A stretch of DNA of 42,541 nucleotides from Verrucomicrobiales bacterium. Its GTDB lineage: Bacteria; Verrucomicrobiota; Verrucomicrobiia; Verrucomicrobiales; V1-33. The position numbers were made by a program, and so were the translations under genes. Below are positions 36,231 to 42,541 of this stretch, in pieces. The first letter of the stretch is position 1. Every line of letters begins with the position of its first letter. The notes beneath the pieces were generated by a model that had not been told where the DNA came from, made no database searches, and saw only the letters and a program-made list of their open reading frames with translations. Location: contig CANHIJ010000024.1 of NCBI GenBank assembly GCA_947460575.1, forward strand, positions 1 through 42,541, in the 5' to 3' direction.

Positions 36231-39200
36231 TTAGTCGCAGTGGAGAAATTCATTGCTGCCGAAGAGAGTGCGCCCATAGGCGGCCAGGGCTTCCGAGGAC
36301 TCGCCGGAGGCCCCGAGTTCGGCGCGGTAGGCGGCGAGAAACGCCGCAGCTTCGGCCAGTTCCTCGGGCGTGGGGGCCCGCCCGAAGGCCAGCTGGGTGG
36401 CCAGCTCGATTTGCTGGGGCTCCGCGCTGCTGAAGGCCGCGAGGCGCTGGGCAAACTGCCGGGCCTTGGCGTGAACGAAGGGGTCGTTGAGGAAATACAG
36501 GGCCTGGGTGGGCACGGTGGTGATGCGCCGGGCGGCGGTGGAGGCGTTGGGATCGGCTCCGTCGAAAAGTGATAGGAAGGGATGCCGCTTGATGCGCTGG
36601 ACCATGAGATAGACGCTGCGTTTGTCGTGGTCGTAGACGGCAGCGAAGGGTCCGTGCTGGGTAAAGCCCCAGGAGGTAGCCGGGGGAAAGGGGTGCTCCC
36701 GGCCCGGCGCAAGATCGAGGGTGCCGCTGACCGCGAGAATAGAGTCGCGGATTTCCTCGGCCCCGAGGCGGCGGCGCGGGAAGCTGCCCCAGAGGGCTTC
36801 GACGCGCGGGTCGCCTGCGGCGGCCGGGTGGCTGGCCTGCTGCCAGGTGGCGCTGAGGAGGATGAGGCGGTGCATCGCTTTGAGCGACCAACCGCTTTGG
36901 ACTAGCTGGGCCGCGAGGAAATCGAGCAGTTCGGGGTGGGCGGGCGGCTCGCTGCGGGTACCGAAGTCGTTCCCCGTGGCCACCAGTCCGCGTCCGAAAT
37001 GGTATTGCCAGAGCCGGTTCACCATCACCCTGGCAGTTAGGGGATTATCTGAGCGGGTGATCCAATCGGCGAGCTCGCGTCGCCCGCTGCCGACCGCGGT
37101 GGCGGGGAGGTCGGCTTGACCGAGCGCGCGAATGAAGCTGCGCGGGGATTCGCTTCCTGGTTTGTCTGGCTCCCCGCGGAGTTGGATCCGGGCGGAGTGC
37201 GGGGTGCCCTCGGAAACGCCGTAGGCCATGGCCACGGGACCGACGGCGAGCTGGGCGTCCAAGTCCTTGCGGGCCTGCTCGGCGAGGGCTTGGCGCTGGT
37301 CGATTTGCTGGCGCAGCGCGGCCCGGCGGGCCCGATGGAGGGCGGAGCGGGAATCGCCTGCCCATTGGATCGCGGGAGCGGCCAGGGGGGCGAAGGGCTC
37401 GGTGGAGATCTGGAAATTGTCGGCGTCGATTTCGGGCTTGGCGCCGCGGAGATGGCCGCCGCTGTCGAGGAAAAGGTAGTCGATGATGCCGTCCCAACCG
37501 CTCGCCAATTTTCCCGCTAGGGCGGTTTGGCGCTCCGGGGTAGTCACCGTACCGGTAAAGGTTTTGGCCTTTAAGTCCAAGGCGAGCTGCACCTGGTGCC
37601 ATTGGCCGGCCTGGAGGGGGGCGGCGCGGACTGGGGCATCGCCGCGGCCGCAGAACAGGTCTGCGCCGCGGCATTCCAACTGCACCGCGGGCGTCGCGGC
37701 GGTGTGGCCGAGATGGAACCGCCAGGTTCCAAGGGCCGTGGGATCGGCACCGCAGCGGAAGTCGAAGCTGACGTGCAGGATCGGCGCCCCTTCCGCGCCG
37801 TAGGCTTGGGGCAAGCGGTTGCCATAGCCATTGTAGGCGCCGTCCGCCGTGGCGGGCAGGTGGATGCCCAGGGTGCCGGAGGGGTAAATGTTTTGAAAGG
37901 GGCTCTGCGCGGCGGTGGAAATCTGGGCCGCGCTTTGGGGACCGGGGTGCCAATTGGCGGAGGGAGCGCTGCCGTTGACCTGCCCCTCGAGGTCGCCGTC
38001 CAGGCCCGCGAGTTCCTGCCATGCGGCGCGGAGCGCCTCCAGCGACGGCGCGTCGGGCCCCGGCCCTGCCGATGTGAGCGAAACCGCCGGAAGCGGTGCC
38101 GACGGCACTGCTAGGTTGTCGATGTCCAGCGGCGGCCGCGGCGCGTCGCCGGACCCAGTCGAATCCAGGGCCACGCTGTCGATGGCGCCGCCCGCTTGGT
38201 CCCCCATGGGCCGGGGGGCAAAGCGGGTCACCTGGCCCGGGGTGCCGACCGAGCCCGCGAAGGTGCGCGCGCCCAGATCTAACACGAGCTGCAGGCAGTG
38301 CCATTCTCCCGGCTGGGGCAAGGGAATCTCCCGCGCTTCGCCTCCTTCGGAAAAAGATAGGGCGGCGGCGGAGATAAACGCCTCCAGAGCGGGCGGCTGG
38401 CCTTGTGCCCCCAAGGTCAAGCGATGCCTGCCCGGGGCGGCCGGGTCGCGGGCGGCGCGGAATTCCACATTGACCTGCACGATGCCGCTGCGGCGCGCTG
38501 GGTGAAAGGTTTGCCACACCGCGTAGGGCTCGGCGCCTCCGGGCAAGCTGGCGGCGACATTGCCAAAGGGATAGAGATGGCGAAATGGGCTTTGCGCCCC
38601 CGTGACGGCGACTTTTCCGCGGTAAAACCACGGCGGCACTAACACTCCATTACTACCCCCACTGGCGGGCTTTTGCATTTCAAAATCGCCATCCATGTCA
38701 TCCAGCGAGCGCAGCACCGCGGCCGGGGCCAGGCCCAAGGCGGCGAAGCCCGCTTGCATCTTTTCCCACGCGCCGCGCGAGGCCTCCCACGGCACCAAGG
38801 GCACCGCGGAGCGCTGGCGCTGCTTTTGCTCCGACCCGGGAAAGGCATACTTGGTGCTCTCAAAAATCCCAAAAAGCCCATAGTAGTCCTGCACCGTCAC
38901 GGGATCAAATTTGTGGTCGTGGCAGCGGGCGCATCCCAGGGTCAGCCCAAGGACCGACTGCCCTAAGGTATCGATCGTGTCTTGAATTGTCAGGTGGTGA
39001 TAGTTTTCGGAATCGAAACCAAAGCGCCGCGATAGGGCGAGGAATCCGGTGGCGGTCACTTGTTCGGCATAGCGTTCTGGGGGGCCTTGTTGGGCCATGA
39101 TGTCGCCGGCGATCTGCTCGCGGATGAATTGATCATAGGGTTTGTCAGTATTGAAAGAGTCAATAACGTAGTTTCGATAGCGCCAGGCCTCGGGCAATGG

Positions 39201-40004
39201 ATAGTCGGCGGTGTCGCCCGCGGTATCGGCATAGCGCACCACGTCGAGCCAGTGGCGGCCCCAGTGCTCCCCGTGGCGGGGGGAGGCCAGCAGGCGGTCC
39301 ACCACGGCGGCAAAAGCCGCGGGGCTGGTATCGCCGACAAAGGCCGCCACTTCCTCGGGCGTGGGAGGCAGGCCGGTCAGGTCAAAGGTGGCGCGGCGGA
39401 TAAGGGTTGGCTTGTCGGCGGGCGGCGCGGGATGGAGGCCCCCGGCTTCGAGCTTGGCGAGGATGAAGGGGTCGATGGGCGAGGTGGGCCACGCGGCATC
39501 CCGGACCGGCGGCGGCGCGGCGGGGCGCACGGGGGCGAGCGACCACGGCCGCTTGGCGGCGGCTTTTTTGGCAGGGGGCGTTTCTGGGTAGGGGGCGCCG
39601 AGGTGCACCCATTGGGTGAGGTCGGCGATTTCGGCGGCGGACAATTTTCGGCCTCCGCCCTTGGGCGGCGGCATCTGGAGGTGAGGGTCGTCGCCGCGGA
39701 TGGCTTGGATCAGCAAGCTGGCGTCGGGCGCTCCGGCAACCGCCACTGGGCCGTCGATGCCGCCTTTGCGGAAACCTTCCCGGGTGTCCAATGTGAGGTC
39801 GCCCCCAACCTTTTTGGCCTCGGCGCTGTGGCATTGATAACAGTGCTCTGCCAACACCGGCCGGACCTTGTTTTCAAAAAAATTCAGCCCCCCCGCCGTG
39901 GCCTCCTCCGCCGCCGCGGGCCCCATCGAGCCGACCCCAGCGGCCAGCGCGAGCAGCGCGCCGAGCCAGGAGGGAAAGCGAAGGCGAAAAAACAGGGGGC
40001 CCAT
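36231..40004 (-). CDS. PSD1-family cytochrome c protein with two concanavalin-like inserts
   Basis: A 1257-residue exported protein. A signal peptide is followed by PSCyt1 with haem motif CYQCH (55-59) and MPPPKGGGRKLS; DUF1549 with TFDLTGLPPTPEEV and a second CxxCH, CARCH (358-362) followed by DHKFDPV; two related beta-sandwich inserts (about 455-632 and 673-866) both opening with AQSPF and a YPxG block; then DUF1553 with NPLTARVMVNRLWQYHFGRGLV and the end FLNDPFVHAKA. Normal PSD1 proteins have one insert or none. The start at 40004 gives a clean signal peptide; the 78 upstream codons in frame are Arg/Pro-rich and rejected. It precedes a DUF1501 gene with a three-base gap and is divergent from the GntR gene. 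Confidence 0.9.
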   Translation of the reverse strand: MGPLFFRLRFPSWLGALLALAAGVGSMGPAAAEEATAGGLNFFENKVRPVLAEHCYQCHSAEAKKVGGDLTLDTREGFRKGGIDGPVAVAGAPDASLLIQAIRGDDPHLQMPPPKGGGRKLSAAEIADLTQWVHLGAPYPETPPAKKAAAKRPWSLAPVRPAAPPPVRDAAWPTSPIDPFILAKLEAGGLHPAPPADKPTLIRRATFDLTGLPPTPEEVAAFVGDTSPAAFAAVVDRLLASPRHGEHWGRHWLDVVRYADTAGDTADYPLPEAWRYRNYVIDSFNTDKPYDQFIREQIAGDIMAQQGPPERYAEQVTATGFLALSRRFGFDSENYHHLTIQDTIDTLGQSVLGLTLGCARCHDHKFDPVTVQDYYGLFGIFESTKYAFPGSEQKQRQRSAVPLVPWEASRGAWEKMQAGFAALGLAPAAVLRSLDDMDGDFEMQKPASGGSNGVLVPPWFYRGKVAVTGAQSPFRHLYPFGNVAASLPGGAEPYAVWQTFHPARRSGIVQVNVEFRAARDPAAPGRHRLTLGAQGQPPALEAFISAAALSFSEGGEAREIPLPQPGEWHCLQLVLDLGARTFAGSVGTPGQVTRFAPRPMGDQAGGAIDSVALDSTGSGDAPRPPLDIDNLAVPSAPLPAVSLTSAGPGPDAPSLEALRAAWQELAGLDGDLEGQVNGSAPSANWHPGPQSAAQISTAAQSPFQNIYPSGTLGIHLPATADGAYNGYGNRLPQAYGAEGAPILHVSFDFRCGADPTALGTWRFHLGHTAATPAVQLECRGADLFCGRGDAPVRAAPLQAGQWHQVQLALDLKAKTFTGTVTTPERQTALAGKLASGWDGIIDYLFLDSGGHLRGAKPEIDADNFQISTEPFAPLAAPAIQWAGDSRSALHRARRAALRQQIDQRQALAEQARKDLDAQLAVGPVAMAYGVSEGTPHSARIQLRGEPDKPGSESPRSFIRALGQADLPATAVGSGRRELADWITRSDNPLTARVMVNRLWQYHFGRGLVATGNDFGTRSEPPAHPELLDFLAAQLVQSGWSLKAMHRLILLSATWQQASHPAAAGDPRVEALWGSFPRRRLGAEEIRDSILAVSGTLDLAPGREHPFPPATSWGFTQHGPFAAVYDHDKRSVYLMVQRIKRHPFLSLFDGADPNASTAARRITTVPTQALYFLNDPFVHAKARQFAQRLAAFSSAEPQQIELATQLAFGRAPTPEELAEAAAFLAAYRAELGASGESSEALAAYGRTLFGSNEFLHCD

Positions 40005-40255
40005 AATATTGTAGTGCGGAGCGCAGGGGTGAGGCGGCACTGCGCCGGAATCGGGCGGAACGCCACCTGCCCTCAGCTGGCCAGGGGCAAGCCCCCCACC
40101 AACCTTGGGGATACGCGCGTCGCGGGACCCTTCTTGGGCCCATCTTAGAGAAAAGAACGGCCGGATGGCCAAGCGGCGGAGCAGGCGATTCATGCGGAGG
40201 AGGTCAACGGAGGCGGGGCCCCGCAGCACCGGAGGCACCTCGCAGGACGCGCGCT

Positions 40256-40266
40256 CTGATAATCAG
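40256..40266. promoter_or_regulatory. Palindrome CTGATAATCAG, possible GntR operator 1
   Basis: Perfect 11-base inverted repeat (CTGAT-A-ATCAG). Ten of its bases recur at 40405-40414. FadR-type GntR proteins bind short palindromes of this size, usually near their own gene. The site lies between the two divergent genes. Confidence 0.35.
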
Positions 40267-40363
40267 GAGGCGGGGCATTTCAGCGGCGGAACAGGGACGG
40301 CGCCCCGCCAAAACCCTCTTTACGCCCCCCAAATAAGCTCTTTTTCGCCGCCTAAACTTTTTA

Positions 40364-40391
40364 TTGACGAAATTGAGCGAAATCATTTAAA
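40364..40391 (+). promoter_or_regulatory. Possible sigma-70 promoter of the GntR-PSD1 operon
   Basis: TTGACG (40364-40369) matches the -35 consensus in five of six bases. After 16 bases comes TTTAAA (40386-40391), four of six to the -10 consensus. Transcription would start near 40398, about 55 bases before the GTG at 40452. Confidence 0.4.
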
Positions 40392-40404
40392 AAATGCATC
40401 GCTG

Positions 40405-40414
40405 TGATAATCAG
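40405..40414. promoter_or_regulatory. TGATAATCAG, possible GntR operator 2
   Basis: Second copy of the 10-mer, just downstream of the predicted transcription start. A repressor bound here would block its own operon. Part of it (GATAAT) could instead be a -10 box. Confidence 0.35.
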
Positions 40415-40451
40415 AAAATAATCAAACCGCGCCCGCCGGAGCGACCCTTCC

Positions 40452-41255
40452 GTGGATCATCCCTCCTCCCTCATGTCGTCCCTACCGCTTATCGCGCCGC
40501 CGCCTCCCCAAAGCCTCGTCCGGGCCCTGATCCGCTGCATTCAGGCCGAAGGCCTCGCCGTGGGCGACCGCTTGCCCCCCATCCGCGCCCTGGCCGAGCG
40601 CTTCGCGGTCACCGGCAGCACGGTCCGCGACGCCCTGATCCAACTCCAGACCATGGGCCTGATCAAAATCCTCCCGCGCAGCGGCGCTTTTGTGCAATCC
40701 GTCAATTTTGCGTCCCTCGTCGGCGCCCTGACCGACACCATGGACAACGCCCTGATACAGGCCGACGCCAGCCTCTTCCACCTGCTCGACGCCAGGCAAC
40801 TCATTGAGGTCGAGTGCGCCACCACCGCCGCGCGGCGCCGCCGCTTGGAGGATTTGCTGCCCATCCGCGAGGCTCTCGCCGCCACCCTGGCCGCCGCGGA
40901 ATCGCTCGACGAAAACGCCTCCACCGAAGCCCGCTTGGCCCACTACGACGCCGACATGCGCTTCCACCTCGCCATCGCCGAGCTCGCGGGCAACCCGGTC
41001 CTCACCACCATGCTGCGTTCGCTCCTCGGCCTGCTCAAGCCGCACCTCGTGCAAACTCCCTGGAGCCCGCGGCGCAAAGAACTCACCGTCAATGCCCACC
41101 TGGAACTGTTCGATGCCCTCCACTCCGGCGACGTCGAAAAGGTGCGCCAGCGCATGAGCGAACACACTGGAATGGCCCGCGACTCCCTGCTCAAAAACAT
41201 GTGGTCGTCCCCTAGTGCGTCCTCGGATTCTCCTTCCCCCCTGCCCCGCTCATGA
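40452..41255 (+). CDS. GntR-family regulator, FadR subgroup (FCD ligand domain)
   Basis: A 267-residue DNA-binding regulator. The N-terminal winged helix (about 18-85) shows the GntR pattern: GLAVGDRLPPIRALAERFAV, TGSTVRDALIQLQTMGLI and the wing RSGAFVQ. The C-terminal helical FCD domain includes DADMRFHLAIAELAGNPVL and, later, NAHLELFDALHSGD and MSEH, whose Asp/His residues usually bind a metal and a small acid, often a sugar acid. Start is GTG at 40452; the ATG at 40473 is an alternative. Its TGA overlaps the ATG of the next PSD1 gene by four bases (ATGA), so the two are co-translated. Such regulators commonly control sugar-acid catabolism; the inducer here is unknown. Confidence 0.92.
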   Translation: MDHPSSLMSSLPLIAPPPPQSLVRALIRCIQAEGLAVGDRLPPIRALAERFAVTGSTVRDALIQLQTMGLIKILPRSGAFVQSVNFASLVGALTDTMDNALIQADASLFHLLDARQLIEVECATTAARRRRLEDLLPIREALAATLAAAESLDENASTEARLAHYDADMRFHLAIAELAGNPVLTTMLRSLLGLLKPHLVQTPWSPRRKELTVNAHLELFDALHSGDVEKVRQRMSEHTGMARDSLLKNMWSSPSASSDSPSPLPRS

Positions 41256-42541
41256 TCCGCCGCCCTCTGGTTTTTTTCGGAAGGGTCTTCCTGGGCGCGC
41301 TCCTCGGCGTCGGCCTGCGCGGGCTGGCCCCCGCGGCGGACGAAACCGGTGACGCAAAGGCGTTTTTTGATGGCCAAATTGTCCCTCTTTTGGAGCAGCG
41401 CTGCTACCCCTGCCACAGCCACGCCTCCGGCAAAGCCAAAGGCGGCCTCGTGCTCGATTCCCGCCGCGGCTGGGAGGAAGGCGGCGCATCCGGACCGGCC
41501 CTTGTCCCCGGCCATCCCGACCAAAGCCTCCTCCTCAAGGCCCTGCACTACCAAGACGCCGATCTCCGCATGCCCCCCAAGGGAAAACTCCCCGACGCCG
41601 AGATCGCCTTGGTGGAACAATGGATCGCCTCAGGAGCGCCCGATAACCGATCGGCCAAGGCCCTCGCCCCCAACCCCGAAAAACTCTGGGCCCTCCAACC
41701 CATCCAAGCCCCCGCCATCCCCACCGTCTCCAACCCCCACTGGACGCGCGGCGAAATCGACGCCTTCCTCCTCGCCCGCCTCGAACAAGTCGGCCTCACC
41801 CCAGCCCCCGACGCCGACCGCCACACCCTGCTCCGCCGGGTCACCTTTGATCTGACCGGCTTGCCGCCCAACCCCGACGAAATCGAGGCTTTCCAAACCG
41901 ACGCTTCCCCCGACGCCTTCCCCCGCGTCGTCGACCGCTTGCTCAACTCGCCCGCCTTTGGCGACCACTGGGCCCGCCACTGGTTCGACCTCTCGTGCTA
42001 TGCCGACCTCGCCGACATTCAAGGCAACGTCCTCATCCGCGATGCCTGGCGCTACCGGGACTACGTCATCGCCGCCTTCAACGCCGACAAGCCACTGGAC
42101 CGCTTCATCCACGAGCAAATCGCCGGCGACCTCCTCCCCGCCTCAAGCGCCGCCGAGCGCCGCGAACACCTCATCGCCACCGGATACCTCGCCATCGGCC
42201 CTTGGACCCTGCAAAATTACATCAAGGGACAACTCGACGCCGATGTCGTGGACCATCAGATCGACCGCATCGGGCGCACTTTTTTGGGCCAAACCATCGC
42301 CTGCGCGCGCTGCCACGATCACAAATTCGACCCCATCCCCACCGCGGATTACTACGCCCTAGCGGGAATTTTTCACAGCACCCGCACCACCAGCTACGAC
42401 GGCCCCGGCGTGTGGAGCGCCATCAACCACGTCGCACTGCCCCAAAGCGAAGCCGCCGCCGACGAGTTCGCCCAGCGCCAAAAATCACTTCAACAACAGC
42501 AAGCCCAACGCCAAGTCCTGCAGCCTCAACTGACCGCCCTC
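41252..42541 (+). CDS. PSD1-family cytochrome c protein, 5' part (runs off window)
   Basis: The ATG overlaps the GntR stop, and the frame stays open for 430 codons to the window end. A signal peptide (VFFGRVFLGALLGVGLRGLAPAA-like, residues 8-29) is followed by PSCyt1 with haem motif CYPCH (51-55), GGLVLDSRRGW and LRMPPKGKLPD. DUF1549 follows with TFDLTGLPPNPDEI, the stretch WARHWFDLSCYADLAD, and a second CxxCH, CARCH (351-355), then DHKFDPIPTADYY. The last visible part is Gln-rich (QRQKSLQQQQAQRQ), probably the coiled coil that precedes the insert and DUF1553 parts. This is the third PSD1 gene in the window and the only one directly coupled to a regulator. A DUF1501 gene may follow beyond the edge. 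Confidence 0.9.
   Translation, partial: MIRRPLVFFGRVFLGALLGVGLRGLAPAADETGDAKAFFDGQIVPLLEQRCYPCHSHASGKAKGGLVLDSRRGWEEGGASGPALVPGHPDQSLLLKALHYQDADLRMPPKGKLPDAEIALVEQWIASGAPDNRSAKALAPNPEKLWALQPIQAPAIPTVSNPHWTRGEIDAFLLARLEQVGLTPAPDADRHTLLRRVTFDLTGLPPNPDEIEAFQTDASPDAFPRVVDRLLNSPAFGDHWARHWFDLSCYADLADIQGNVLIRDAWRYRDYVIAAFNADKPLDRFIHEQIAGDLLPASSAAERREHLIATGYLAIGPWTLQNYIKGQLDADVVDHQIDRIGRTFLGQTIACARCHDHKFDPIPTADYYALAGIFHSTRTTSYDGPGVWSAINHVALPQSEAAADEFAQRQKSLQQQQAQRQVLQPQLTAL

Larger units (their letters stand above)
40005..40451. other. 447-bp divergent intergenic region with AT-rich core
   Basis: It separates a PSD1 gene (minus) from the GntR regulator (plus). The region is GC-rich except for about 40330-40430, which is strikingly AT-rich and holds a promoter-like pair, two CGAAAT repeats ten bases apart (40368-40373, 40378-40383) and one copy of a palindrome; the other copy is at 40256-40266. 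On the minus strand TACAAT stands three bases before the PSD1 ATG. A possible 100-codon frame (40105-40407) has no protein-like features. Confidence 0.5.

Noticed and set aside
40005..40238. 78-codon extension of the PSD1 protein at 36231
   Set aside because: The signal peptide starts at 40004; the extension is Arg/Pro-rich and non-coding in look.
40105..40407. Possible 100-codon gene in the GntR spacer
   Set aside because: Composition changes abruptly along its length, it covers the predicted promoter, and has no protein-like features.

Overview
The window is about two thirds G+C and reads as a chromosome segment from the PVC superphylum, most likely Verrucomicrobiota. The evidence is three large secreted cytochrome proteins of the Planctomycete PSCyt1/DUF1549/DUF1553 type (PSD1 family), two DUF1501 proteins next to them, a PVC-type dehydrogenase, an arylsulfatase, a PEP-CTERM protein, and a giant lamin-tail/CotH protein. 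No rRNA, tRNA, CRISPR array, transposase or phage gene was found by eye. Almost no start codon has a Shine-Dalgarno sequence at normal spacing.

Layout. (1) 1-932: 3' end of a polytopic membrane protein, convergent with fhs (formate-tetrahydrofolate ligase, 951-2576). (2) 2704-3390: a small PEP-CTERM exported protein whose tail overlaps the next, opposite gene. (3) 3325-11625, all on minus: a moxR - DUF58 - BatA/VWA/PA14 - giant VWA membrane protein cluster. This is the usual MoxR-ATPase/VWA arrangement, but the BatA-like member carries a PA14 carbohydrate-binding-type module. (4) 11786-13183: hflX, divergent from moxR. (5) 13214-23542, all on minus: a secreted sulfatase, an SGNH/dehydrogenase/HEAT/cupredoxin fusion, and a 1748-residue CotH/lamin-tail/beta-helix exoprotein. 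(6) 23707-24186: a lone mogA/moaB-type gene. (7) 24317-27659, minus: a tandem SGNH acetylesterase-like gene with one degenerate half, followed by a secreted protein of unknown family. (8) 28013-34780, plus: a tight operon of a GH32 glycosidase, a PSD1 cytochrome and a DUF1501 protein; the first two share a related LamG-like module. (9) 34836-40004, minus: a second PSD1-DUF1501 pair, its PSD1 protein holding two copies of a concanavalin-like domain. (10) 40452-42541, plus: a FadR-type GntR regulator overlapping by 4 nt a third PSD1 gene that runs off the window.

How it fits together (inference): the right half looks like glycan scavenging. Exported hydrolases, a sulfatase and esterases would trim sulfated or acetylated polysaccharide, and multi-domain LamG/cytochrome/DUF1501 proteins would bind or oxidise products at the cell surface. 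The GntR regulator may control the divergent PSD1 genes through a palindrome present twice in the 447-bp spacer. The left half is housekeeping (fhs, hflX) plus the MoxR/VWA envelope cluster. The strongest candidates for something undescribed are the GH32-PSD1-DUF1501 operon with the shared LamG module, the SGNH-dehydrogenase-cupredoxin fusion, and the PA14-bearing BatA-like protein.
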